The position numbers and the translations under genes were made by a program. This document shows, piece after piece, positions 42,154 to 50,039 of a stretch of DNA of 64,000 nucleotides. This stretch comes from Spirochaetaceae bacterium (GTDB lineage Bacteria > Spirochaetota > Spirochaetia > Treponematales > Treponemataceae), in assembly GCA_017614995.1 (NCBI GenBank), contig JAGAAX010000016.1, positions 1 through 64,000 on the forward strand. Direction: 5' to 3'. The notes under the pieces were generated by a model. The model searched no databases, was not told the DNA's origin, and saw only the letters and a list, made by a program, of their open reading frames with translations. Numbering within the stretch: the stretch's first letter is position 1; each line of letters opens with the position of its first letter.

Positions 42154-43251
42154 GTGGAAACTTCAGAGAAGAAAGAAGAAATAGTATTTACACCTGTAGC
42201 TCTCGATGAATTTTTCGAAGATGAACAGTATGCTCAAAAAATTGATGAGTATAATACCAACATTATTATACTTACGCCCAAAGAGCGTAAACTCGTCAAT
42301 ATGGTATTTGAGCGGCTTAGAACCACCGCACCAGAAGCACTTGAAAATCTTGCAGCGCGCATAAGCGACCTTGAACGGCTTACAGCCACAATCGCGCGGT
42401 TCCCTTCTTTGATGCAGCGGCAGGTCATTGCCGGGCAGGAAGTACGCACACAGGAATCGCTTATACACGCGCTTCTCGACTTCCGCAACGGAGACCGAAT
42501 GCTTCACCTGCCTACAAAGGCTATTCTTGGTAAAGGATTCCTTGTAGCTAAATTCCACACTTTCGTGGCTATTTCTAAAACAGCAAGAAACCAGCATTTT
42601 CCGCGCGTTGAGCTTGAACAGCTGCGCTCTGCAACTCTTGCAATTATGTTTACGATTATGGCAGAAGACGTTTATCTTTCTCTGCTGGAAGATACTTCCA
42701 TTTCTCTAGATATACGCGAACAGATTGCAACTTCACTCATAATACTTTGGGAACACCGAAGTGACCAGACTGTAGCCGACATTGCGCCGGTTCTTGAAGC
42801 CGTATGGCTTGCAAGAGACAAGATTGTTCCGGCTTTCGGTACAATGGTCGGCACAAGCGAACTGCTGAGACTCACAATCGAGCTTGACGAGCAGTGGACT
42901 TCGTTCATCAAAAACAGGCTTGAAGACCCCGATGTTTCAAAATCACTTGAGGAATTCCTCTTCGGGCTTTCTTTTGAGCAGATAAACTTATTGAAAGAAA
43001 AAATCAAAGAACAGAAGTATCTTTCAATAAGCAGAGATGACGTTTATGCCTTGCTTGGCGAACACACTCCGATTGACATTGAATTTGACCCGCGTAACTT
43101 TTATTTACGCTACACTATAAGACGCGATAACGCACGCGCCAGAACCAGAATGAACAAAGAAGGCCCGCACAAGACGCTTGAAGACCACTTTATTAAGTTC
43201 ATTCTGGAACAGAACAAGGAAAAACAACACAACGACGCTTATGCCAGATAA
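42154..43251 (+). CDS. Conserved hypothetical protein
   Basis: 365 residues from GTG 42154. Acidic N-terminus (EIVFTPVALDEFFEDEQY), then helical, with a long amphipathic middle (IATSLIILWEHRSDQTVADIAPVLEAVWLARDK). The end is Arg-rich (RRDNARARTRMNKEG). No membrane segments or catalytic motif. A Treponema-type protein that I cannot place in a family. Its last 11 bases overlap the XRE-cupin gene, so the two are translationally coupled and the regulator may control it. Confidence 0.65.
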   Translation: METSEKKEEIVFTPVALDEFFEDEQYAQKIDEYNTNIIILTPKERKLVNMVFERLRTTAPEALENLAARISDLERLTATIARFPSLMQRQVIAGQEVRTQESLIHALLDFRNGDRMLHLPTKAILGKGFLVAKFHTFVAISKTARNQHFPRVELEQLRSATLAIMFTIMAEDVYLSLLEDTSISLDIREQIATSLIILWEHRSDQTVADIAPVLEAVWLARDKIVPAFGTMVGTSELLRLTIELDEQWTSFIKNRLEDPDVSKSLEEFLFGLSFEQINLLKEKIKEQKYLSISRDDVYALLGEHTPIDIEFDPRNFYLRYTIRRDNARARTRMNKEGPHKTLEDHFIKFILEQNKEKQHNDAYAR

Positions 43252-43831
43252 AAATGCACCTGAAAAAAAGCCATTCCGCTTCGGCGAAAAATTAAGACAA
43301 GTTCGTGAAAGAAAAGGGCTTACCCTGAAAGTTGTTGCACAACAGGCAGGAGTAAGCGAAAGTCTCGTATCGCAGATTGAGCGCAACAAGGTTTCGCCTG
43401 CAATAGACACACTGCTTGCCCTTGCCGATGTTCTCGATATAAGCCTTGAATATCTTTTTGAGGAATACCGCCCGTCGCGCCCTGTGCGTGTAATTACAGC
43501 CGGAAACAGGCGCAAAGTTGCCGAGGCAGAAATAACCTACGAAGAGATTACGCAGCCTGCCGAAAGCGACGGACTTCATGCGCTTGAGTCTTACATCATA
43601 ACAATTCCGCCAAAGTCGCAGACCCACCGCGGCTCTTACGGACATCCGGGCAGAGAATTCGGCTACATAATGGAAGGCACAGCCACGCTTCAGTATGAAA
43701 CTTCGTCCTACACGCTTAACGAAGGTGACAGCGTATCTTTTGCGGCTTCGTCTCCGCATGTGCTGACAAACACAAGCGACAAAACCCTGCGCGCCCTCTG
43801 GGTCGTTACGCCTCCACAGAGATTTGTATAA
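43241..43831 (+). CDS. XRE regulator with C-terminal cupin domain
   Basis: 196 residues from ATG 43241. HTH at about 15-70 (LRQVRERKGLTLKVVAQQAGVSESLVSQIERNKVSPAIDTLLALADVL), then a beta-barrel cupin (about 110-190) with IPPKSQTHRGSYGHPGREFGYIMEGTATLQ and GDSVSFAASSPHVLTN. The cupin usually senses a small ligand; the His/Glu set for a metal is partly there. Overlaps the upstream unknown by 11 bases. Confidence 0.9.
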   Translation: MPDKNAPEKKPFRFGEKLRQVRERKGLTLKVVAQQAGVSESLVSQIERNKVSPAIDTLLALADVLDISLEYLFEEYRPSRPVRVITAGNRRKVAEAEITYEEITQPAESDGLHALESYIITIPPKSQTHRGSYGHPGREFGYIMEGTATLQYETSSYTLNEGDSVSFAASSPHVLTNTSDKTLRALWVVTPPQRFV

Positions 43832-43894
43832 AGGGAAAGAGAAAACCCCTACTTCCGAAGCCCGGGTGCGCATAAGCTTATTCTGGAAAACAGG

Positions 43895-43962
43895 CTTTAT
43901 CTAGCGCACCACTGCAAGTTTCGCGCTCCGCGCAAAACTTGTAACTGATGTACAACGCCCAA
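43895..43962. repeat. Palindromic intergenic repeat, GTTACAAGTTT family, copy 3 (inverted)
   Basis: Read on the minus strand: GGGCGTTGTACATCAGTTACAAGTTTTGCGC...CGCGAAACTTGCAGTGGTGCGC; the core hairpin is AAGTTTTGCGC-GGAG-CGCGAAACTT. It matches copies 1 and 2 in the GTTACAAGTTT core and loop pairing. It lies between the convergent XRE-cupin and NADase-type genes; the rest of that 267-base gap, with CGGTTTTTGTG/AAAACCG elements near 43990-44030, has no gene. Confidence 0.55.
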
Positions 43963-44098
43963 TTTTTTGAGCTGGCACACATTGGCTGTCGGTTTTTGTG
44001 AAACAGTTTTTGTGCAATCAAAACCGACACTTTTCGCCGATTGGACTTTATTCGTAGAATAAGCTGTTGCGAAAAGAGCCTTAGGAATCCCACTGGTT

Positions 44099-45376
44099 TT
44101 ACGGAATTGGTAATTCTGCCTTTATCAGATAAATATCGGAAATACAGGTGTCGTTGTATTTTGTGCCGGGATACACTTCGAGAATCTCAATTTCGATATT
44201 CTTATCAACATGGAAAGCAGCGGCATTAGTCCATGTCTTTCTTGTATCACTTGCAAAAAAATCACCGCAGAGATTTAAAAGCTCGCCTTCATCTAAAATA
44301 TTTGACATATTGACCGGATGATACGGTCTGTCCGGGAAAGTCATTTCGCCGAGCCTTATTCCGTCAACATAAAGCGCAATCTTCTTTACACGGTTATTTT
44401 CGTAATATGTCTTTGATGATTTTCTAAAACCGTTTACAAGTAGAAGCTGCGTTATCAATTCATTTCCATGAACACTTTCGATTTTAATTTTTTCGTTTTT
44501 GCCGAAATCATCCTTTGCTTCAACCCATGCAGTATTGCAGTCTCCGTCCAAAAGATTTGAAGCAGAAAATATAGTAGAACCTTCTTTTAATTCTGATGCT
44601 GCAGAAATTCCAAAAAATCTAGTTCCATATTTTTCATACAGCTTTGCAAAATAGAAATTCTTTATGTTATAGGAAATTTTAAGCTGCTTATGTTTGTTCA
44701 AATCGAAGTTCTTAAAAGATTTTGTAACAATCCGCTCTGAACCGCTGAAAGCAATGTCAATTCCTTCAATTTTAGAAATTTTACCGTTCCAGCCGAAAAT
44801 ATCAGACGCATCAACCGTTAAAGTAAAATCTTCTATAATACCATCGCCAAAACTCAAAGCCGGGAAAAGGTTGTAGACAAAGCTGTTATCTCTGAAAAGA
44901 CTTCTGTAATAAGTACCGTCGTTTGATGTTTCAATGCGGTAGCAGATAGAAACATTTGTTTCTTTGTTTGAAGCAAGCTTTATTTTTGAAAGCTCCCAAT
45001 ATTTGTAGCTCCTCTCGTCGCCCCAGTCAACTTTTTCCAGATGAAACTCCGACTCAAGTTTTATTCCGTCTACAGAGATATTGTAATAGCTCAAAGAAGA
45101 AGCGCGCGATGCTTCTGTAACGTTAAATGCAAAATCAATCTGCTTTTCGCTGCTATGCCTGTTGAACAGAACATAGTCGCAGACTACAATAACAGAATCA
45201 TCAACAAAGCGCAGCGTAAGGTTTTCTTTTTTAAGCACAATGTCAGAATCGTTTTTCAATGTGATTTCGGCCGGTTTTGTTCCGCTGCCGTTTGCCCACC
45301 AGTGTATTCCGCCGTTTGCAAATAACAATGCCGAATTTGCCGCTATACATAGCAAAACAAATAATACTCTTTTCAT
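44099..45376 (-). CDS. Secreted NADase-type glycan-binding domain protein
   Basis: 425 residues from ATG 45376. Signal peptide MKRVLFVLLCIAANSALLFA. The N-terminal part is a beta-rich DUF4424-like region (TKPAEITLKNDSDIVLKKENLTLRFVDD). The C-terminal third is a discoidin-like NADase-type glycan-binding fold: SASNLLDGDCNTAWVEAKDD, ITQLLLVNGF, RVKKIALYVDGI, and IEILEVYPGTKYNDTCISDIYL. It probably binds sugars at the cell surface; no catalytic domain is seen. Follows cimA by 36 bases on the same strand but function need not be related. Confidence 0.75.
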   Translation of the reverse strand: MKRVLFVLLCIAANSALLFANGGIHWWANGSGTKPAEITLKNDSDIVLKKENLTLRFVDDSVIVVCDYVLFNRHSSEKQIDFAFNVTEASRASSLSYYNISVDGIKLESEFHLEKVDWGDERSYKYWELSKIKLASNKETNVSICYRIETSNDGTYYRSLFRDNSFVYNLFPALSFGDGIIEDFTLTVDASDIFGWNGKISKIEGIDIAFSGSERIVTKSFKNFDLNKHKQLKISYNIKNFYFAKLYEKYGTRFFGISAASELKEGSTIFSASNLLDGDCNTAWVEAKDDFGKNEKIKIESVHGNELITQLLLVNGFRKSSKTYYENNRVKKIALYVDGIRLGEMTFPDRPYHPVNMSNILDEGELLNLCGDFFASDTRKTWTNAAAFHVDKNIEIEILEVYPGTKYNDTCISDIYLIKAELPIP

Positions 45377-45411
45377 CTTTAATCCACGTTCTTCGTACTG
45401 AAGCACCATCT

Positions 45412-47040
45412 TTATAGAAATTTCTTATACTTCTTCTCGAAGTCTTTTATGAGCTTGTATTCGATTGAATCAACAAGCGCGAGCCACGAGGCTTCAATAA
45501 TGTCGGTTGAGACGCCAACTGTAGTCCAGTCTTCCATACTGTCAGAGCTTTCGATTAAAACCCTTACTTTTGAAGCCGTAGCACTCTGCGAGTCAAGAAC
45601 ACGAACCTTGTAGTCAGTGAGCCTTATCATAGAGACATTCGGATAAAAGCGCTCAAGCGCCTTTCTGAGCGCGGTATCAAGAGCATGAACCGGACCGGCA
45701 CCCTCGCCTGCCGTTATCTCAATCTGATTGTCTACCTCAATTTTAATCTGTGCAAACGAGCACGCCGCACCGTTGTGCATAGACTGCTCGCCCATAGTCT
45801 TATAATAATGCAGTTTGAAAAACGGCTGGTATTTTCCGATTATCTTGCGGACAAGCAGCTCGAAACTTCCGTCTGCGCCCTCAAATTTGTAGCCGTCATG
45901 CTCAAGCTGCTTAACCTTTGCAACAATCTCTGAAACAACAGGCGAGCTTTTGGTTATGTTCGTGTCAAATTTGCGGATTTTCTCTATAATAAGCGAACGT
46001 CCAGCAACTTCACTCATCAAAAATACGCGCTCGTTTCCTACGCTTTCCGGCGGAATATGCTCGTAGGCAAACGGATTTTTCATTACGGCATCGATATGCA
46101 TTCCGGCTTTGTGCGCAAATGCGTTTGTGCCGACATAAGGCATGCTGCTGTCAAGGCTTATGTTCGCAATTTCGGCAAGGCGGCGCACTGTCGGCGTAAG
46201 CTCCGCAATTTTGCCTTCAGGCAGACACTTCATTCCGCATTTCAGCTCAAGGTCGGCAATAACCGACGAAAGATTTGCATTGCCTGTCCGTTCGCCAAAA
46301 CCGAGCATTACGCCCTGAACCAGAGAGACGCCGCCTTCAACAGCCATAAGCGTGTTTGCAACCGCAAGACCGCAGTCATTGTGCGTGTGTATTCCTATCT
46401 GAATCGGCTTAAGCGAATGCTTGCGGCAAAAATCCTCAAAATAAGCCACAACCTCTTTTGTTATTGAAAGCACCGCAAGCGGCATAGAACCGCCCTTTGT
46501 ATCGCACAACGTAATTGACGAAACACCGCCGAGAGCCGCCGCTTCTAGCGTTTTAAGCGCGTAGTCTTTGTTGCCCTGCCAGCCTGCAAAAAAGTGTTCC
46601 GCATCAAAATGAACAGTACGGCCGGCAGCGACAAGAAACTGCACAGTTTCTTTAATCATGTTCAGATTGTCTTCAAGGCTGGCCTTAAGAATATCTGTTA
46701 CCTGAAAATCCCATGATTTTCCGAAAATCACAATGTTTTCTGTTTCTGCGGCAAGCAGGCTTTGAAGCTGCCTGTCTTCCTGCGGCTTTAAGTCTTTGCG
46801 CCTTGTTGAACCGAATGCGGCAATCTTTGAATGCACAAGCTCTAATTTCTGTGCAAGCTGAAAAAACTCAAGGTCTTTCGGATTGGAATCAGGGTTTCCG
46901 GCTTCTATAAGGTCAACGCCGAGTGCGTCCAAAGTCTGTACAATATGAATTTTGTCCTGCACCGAAAAACTGATACCCTCGCCCTGAGCGCCGTCCCGAA
47001 GTGTAGAATCGAGTACTGTTATTTTTCGAGCTTCTGCCAT
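45412..47040 (-). CDS. cimA: (R)-Citramalate synthase
   Basis: 542 residues. HMGL-like TIM barrel: VLDSTLRDGAQGEGISFSVQDK, IEAGNPDSNPKD, HFDAEHFFAG, LCDTKGGSMP, GIHTHNDCGLAVANTLMAVEGG and GFGERTGNANL. A LeuA-type C-terminal dimerisation/regulatory domain begins near 400. CimA condenses pyruvate with acetyl-CoA to citramalate, giving 2-oxobutyrate for isoleucine without threonine dehydratase. The length and motifs fit CimA (TIGR00977-type) better than 2-isopropylmalate synthase. Direct repeats upstream may set its control. Confidence 0.92.
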   Translation of the reverse strand: MAEARKITVLDSTLRDGAQGEGISFSVQDKIHIVQTLDALGVDLIEAGNPDSNPKDLEFFQLAQKLELVHSKIAAFGSTRRKDLKPQEDRQLQSLLAAETENIVIFGKSWDFQVTDILKASLEDNLNMIKETVQFLVAAGRTVHFDAEHFFAGWQGNKDYALKTLEAAALGGVSSITLCDTKGGSMPLAVLSITKEVVAYFEDFCRKHSLKPIQIGIHTHNDCGLAVANTLMAVEGGVSLVQGVMLGFGERTGNANLSSVIADLELKCGMKCLPEGKIAELTPTVRRLAEIANISLDSSMPYVGTNAFAHKAGMHIDAVMKNPFAYEHIPPESVGNERVFLMSEVAGRSLIIEKIRKFDTNITKSSPVVSEIVAKVKQLEHDGYKFEGADGSFELLVRKIIGKYQPFFKLHYYKTMGEQSMHNGAACSFAQIKIEVDNQIEITAGEGAGPVHALDTALRKALERFYPNVSMIRLTDYKVRVLDSQSATASKVRVLIESSDSMEDWTTVGVSTDIIEASWLALVDSIEYKLIKDFEKKYKKFL

Positions 47041-47080
47041 TGTACAAACCTCCGCTTTTTGTACATTTCAGCATTTTTCA

Positions 47081-47187
47081 CATGGAATGTCAACGAAAAG
47101 CCCAAAAACATGAAATGTGAAAATTCAGAAAAATTTTGTTCATAAAATGTGAAATTCTGCACTATATTTTGTTCATAAAATGTGAAA
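47081..47187. promoter_or_regulatory. Repeated CATNNAATGTGAAA sites upstream of cimA
   Basis: Related strings start at 47081 (CATGGAATGTCAA), 47109 (CATGAAATGTGAAA), 47141 and 47174 (both CATAAAATGTGAAA, with a shared TTTTGTT before them). Spacing is 28, 32 and 33 bases, near whole turns of the helix. They cover the 175-base gap between cimA and the HEPN gene, so the minus-strand cimA promoter. A repressor or activator array is likely; the regulator is unknown. Confidence 0.5.
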
Positions 47188-47215
47188 ATGCTTTTAGACT
47201 GAGAAATTGGTTAGT

Positions 47216-47641
47216 TTAGGCTTTTATATTTAATTTGTCTTTACACCAAATTCGCACATTTTCCATATCGGCAAGGGCTGCCCTTACATGGGAGTCAGAC
47301 ATTTCAAATTCCTGAGGATAGCGGATTTTTACGCCGTATTGGGTAAGCTTTGCGCAAGAAACAAGAACATTTTGTGGAACTTCAATGCTTTCAGAGATAG
47401 TAGTTGCAAGGTTACCTAAATCATGAGTTTTTTCTATCTCTTTTCCAAGATATTCGGTAAGAGCCTTTAAATATTTTTCTGCACACTGCTGACAGTGATA
47501 ACAGATTATTTCCATCGGCTTTGGATAAAGGGTTTTATCGAGATGATTTGCAGTTATATAGTCCATTTCAGCAAAGCGTTCCCATTCTAAGACTTCGTTA
47601 GAAACTTTGGGAGCATTATTGTCAATATTTTTATCGCTCAT
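47216..47641 (-). CDS. HEPN-domain toxin-like protein of a MNT-HEPN pair
   Basis: 141 residues from ATG 47641 (GAGGGCG about 14 bases upstream; ATG 47659 is also in frame). HEPN fold of the PF05168 type: ERFAEMDYITANHL, then ICYHCQQCAEKYLKALTEYLG and KTHDLGNL, then RYPQEFEMSDSHVRAAL. A clear R-x4-6-H catalytic motif was not found. It overlaps the MNT gene by 11 bases. In known pairs the MNT protein adds AMP to the HEPN partner. Confidence 0.85.
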   Translation of the reverse strand: MSDKNIDNNAPKVSNEVLEWERFAEMDYITANHLDKTLYPKPMEIICYHCQQCAEKYLKALTEYLGKEIEKTHDLGNLATTISESIEVPQNVLVSCAKLTQYGVKIRYPQEFEMSDSHVRAALADMENVRIWCKDKLNIKA

Positions 47642-47945
47642 ACAACAAAACGCCCTCATTTGCTACAGTTTTTTCTATTGAGTTAATAGTTTTTCGCCTT
47701 TCAAAAAGTGACTGGTTTCCGATTAAAATATCTACTGGCTTTCGCTTCATTCCTATGAGTGAACAATAAGCAGTGTTAGTTTGTTCGATATTGTCATAGT
47801 TTTCATCAGGAACGATGATGTAAAAATCATAATCGCTTTTTGCGTTATAGTCGCCTCTAGCATAAGAGCCAAAAAGATATATCCGCAATGGATTGAGAGC
47901 TTCCCTGAATTTTTCTGTAATAGTGGTGATTTCTCCATTTACCAT
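47631..47945 (-). CDS. MNT-type nucleotidyltransferase antitoxin
   Basis: 104 residues. Minimal nucleotidyltransferase: IYLFGSYARGDYNAKSDYDFYIIV holds GSxxRG and the DxD metal ligands, and VDILI the third Asp. AMPylates and inactivates HEPN partners in characterised pairs. It is the first gene on the minus strand, followed by HEPN. The region to the right (47946-48177) has no gene. Confidence 0.9.
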   Translation of the reverse strand: MVNGEITTITEKFREALNPLRIYLFGSYARGDYNAKSDYDFYIIVPDENYDNIEQTNTAYCSLIGMKRKPVDILIGNQSLFERRKTINSIEKTVANEGVLLYER

Positions 47946-48177
47946 GATTTTATTTTATCATGAAAAGCGTGGATTTGAAAGTTGATTATTTTGCGGAAAG
48001 TAAAATCGGAAAAATTTTTTGCTTGGTATTTTTACCGCAAGGTAACATCACTGATTTGATAAGAGTATATCATCTGTTCATTGGTTGTTATTAATGTATA
48101 GTTTGAAAAACTATAATCTACCCTTTAACATAGACAACACAAGCTTTTTGCTTTGCCTTTTTTCCATGCTTGAATCT

Positions 48178-48615
48178 TTATCTTGAAGCTTTATATCGTT
48201 CAATTGTATCTAAAAGAACATCTCTAAAATGTTCTGGGTGTGATATAAACTGAAAATTATATTTGCCTGAAATTGAATGAACTACAATTGTTCCATATCC
48301 TAAAAGCTTGCCGCCTAATCCACTTTCCACAGAAACATGATCTATTTTATCAAAGGGCGAAGCAAGATCTTTGGTGTTTATAAAACCTACCTTGCCGTAA
48401 ATAAGTTTATTGGTAAAATAGAGCTCAGTTGTAAGCATCGCAATAAGCTTTTTAGCAAATCCCAGAAACAGAGAGATTATAAGTGTAATTAAGAAGCCAT
48501 ATTTTCCACCCAAATAAGTTCCAATGGCAATCAAAATGATATATGGAATTATGATTACCCAATGAATTTCAGCCTTACAAACAATGTTTTTATCTTCTCT
48601 CATACTATTAGACAA
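48178..48615 (-). CDS. PH-domain membrane protein (bPH2/YdbS-like)
   Basis: 145 residues. Two adjacent membrane segments (about 19-60), then a bacterial PH fold: LYFTNKLIYGKVGFINTKDLASPFDKIDHVSVESGLGGKLLGYGTIVVHSISG and FQFISHPEHFRDVLLDTI. These are the usual bPH2 features. Role unknown; often at membranes. No lipobox. Confidence 0.85.
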   Translation of the reverse strand: MSNSMREDKNIVCKAEIHWVIIIPYIILIAIGTYLGGKYGFLITLIISLFLGFAKKLIAMLTTELYFTNKLIYGKVGFINTKDLASPFDKIDHVSVESGLGGKLLGYGTIVVHSISGKYNFQFISHPEHFRDVLLDTIERYKASR

Positions 48616-48656
48616 CCTTTTTGCATTTTATTATTCTCCTGCCATTGTTACAGGCA

Positions 48657-49112
48657 TTATGGTTTTGAATATGGAATGATAAAGTATCTTCCATTATTTC
48701 CTATCTCATAACTTTTAGTGGTAACTTCTGAATCATACAACAACTTTACCAGCATATTAACTAAATCATTGTCTCCCAAAGTTGCAAGCAGTCTATACGC
48801 TTCAAACAGGTCTTTTGAATCTGCGGCATCATCTCCATTGATAATCAGCCGGGTAAATGCTGATGTTAAAGGAATATGAGTTACAGCAAAACCCTTCGCA
48901 TTTCCATATCGATGATGTGGATAATATGTTACAAGCAGACAATATCCATGTTCGTAGCTATATACAACTCTATCTGTGGCATATTTTCCGTCATAATTTA
49001 TAGATGTAGATTTTGTACAACTTAAAAACAATGGACATAACACAAAAACTGCAATAACTATTAAAAATAATTTGCGAAATTTCAAAAGAGTTTCTGTTGT
49101 AGATTGTTTCAT
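48657..49112 (-). CDS. Hypothetical lipoprotein
   Basis: 151 residues. N-terminal hydrophobic segment and lipobox LFLSC (about residues 28-32). The mature part has no known motif; IINGDDAADSKDLFEAYRLLATLGDNDLVNMLVKLL is helical. Its ATG overlaps the stop of a short coding remnant (49109-49150) that copies the end of the DUF975 gene, so it seems to have been joined to a duplicated tail. Confidence 0.6.
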   Translation of the reverse strand: MKQSTTETLLKFRKLFLIVIAVFVLCPLFLSCTKSTSINYDGKYATDRVVYSYEHGYCLLVTYYPHHRYGNAKGFAVTHIPLTSAFTRLIINGDDAADSKDLFEAYRLLATLGDNDLVNMLVKLLYDSEVTTKSYEIGNNGRYFIIPYSKP

Positions 49113-49150
49113 GCTTGTTCCTCGCTTTTTTCTTGATTTTCTGTTGAGAC
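49109..49150 (-). pseudogene. Remnant of the DUF975 gene 3' end, copy 1
   Basis: VSTENQEKSEEQA followed by a stop that overlaps the next ATG. It matches the last codons of the DUF975 protein (VLTENQEKSGNQI). Too short to be a gene; a copied 3' end. Confidence 0.6.
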
Positions 49151-49158
49151 CATAACTA

Positions 49159-49980
49159 CTAATGATGAATCATTTTAACTGGATAGTTTGATGACCTATA
49201 AACGATGCGTCTTTTTTTAGTACCATCTATTCTGAAAATGTATTCAGTCCATTCTTCATAGCCTTTGCTGTCTTTATAATGAATCTCATTTCCCTTGCTG
49301 TCGTATTCACACCATTCTTCATAGCCTCGATTGTCTTTAGAATGAATCTTATTCCCCTTGTTGTCGTATTCATACCATTCTTCATTGCCTAAGCTGTTTT
49401 TGTAATAAATTATATTTCCCTTACTGTCGTATTTCCACCATCCTTCATAGCCTGTACTCGTTTTAAAATGAATCTTATTCCCCTTGTTGTCGTATTCATA
49501 CCATATTTCATCACCCACGCTGGATTTGACATAAATCAAATTACCCTTATTGTCGTAATTTTTATCGTCGTACCCTTCACAAATCTCTTCCAAGAAATTT
49601 TCGATGCTAACTTCCTCCATTTTTAAACAATTGCTGGATTCATGATAAAGAATCTCAGCTCCTTTGATATCGTATTCGGTAATATCAGATACAATCAACC
49701 ATTTTGAAATTGTTTTACCGTTTACAGATACTTCTTTGTATACTTTCTCGCCAACATTTACACTGAGATTATCATTTATCTGTGTTTCAGCATTATCTGT
49801 GGAATATTCATTTTCTTTTTCTGAAACACGCGTCTTGGAATAATCATCAGTTTTTACGGAAGAAGTGTCGTTTTTCACACTATCTTTACTGCCGGGCATA
49901 TTCAGAGCTTGTTTTATATCCTTGCTACATGAAACAAAAAGCAATGAAATAACAATAATTGATAAGGCTAGTCTTTTCAT
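49159..49980 (-). CDS. YD-repeat lipoprotein, short paralogue
   Basis: 273 residues. Lipobox FVSC at 15-18. A charged linker to about 110, then five clear and one degenerate repeat of about 21 residues built on EYDNKGNKIHYKDS and GYEEW. These resemble RHS/YD repeats, a beta-rich scaffold, but the long RHS core is missing. The start and end (MKRLALSIIVISLLFVSC; EWTEYIFRIDGTKKR) match the gene at 50040-51398, so they are recent paralogues. Probably a surface-exposed binding protein; no known activity. Confidence 0.75.
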   Translation of the reverse strand: MKRLALSIIVISLLFVSCSKDIKQALNMPGSKDSVKNDTSSVKTDDYSKTRVSEKENEYSTDNAETQINDNLSVNVGEKVYKEVSVNGKTISKWLIVSDITEYDIKGAEILYHESSNCLKMEEVSIENFLEEICEGYDDKNYDNKGNLIYVKSSVGDEIWYEYDNKGNKIHFKTSTGYEGWWKYDSKGNIIYYKNSLGNEEWYEYDNKGNKIHSKDNRGYEEWCEYDSKGNEIHYKDSKGYEEWTEYIFRIDGTKKRRIVYRSSNYPVKMIHH

Positions 49981-49982
49981 AT

Positions 49983-50039
49983 TTAATTACCGCTTTCTTT
50001 CAAAATTTCTGTTGAGACAGGTTCTTCTTTTATTTCTAA
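49983..50039 (-). pseudogene. Remnant of the DUF975 gene 3' end, copy 2
   Basis: LEIKEEPVSTEILKESGN then a stop, directly before the ATG of the short YD-repeat gene. The true DUF975 end reads EIKEEPVLTENQEKSGNQI. The copy begins right after the stop of the long YD-repeat gene, so the duplicated unit was tail plus YD gene. Confidence 0.75.
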
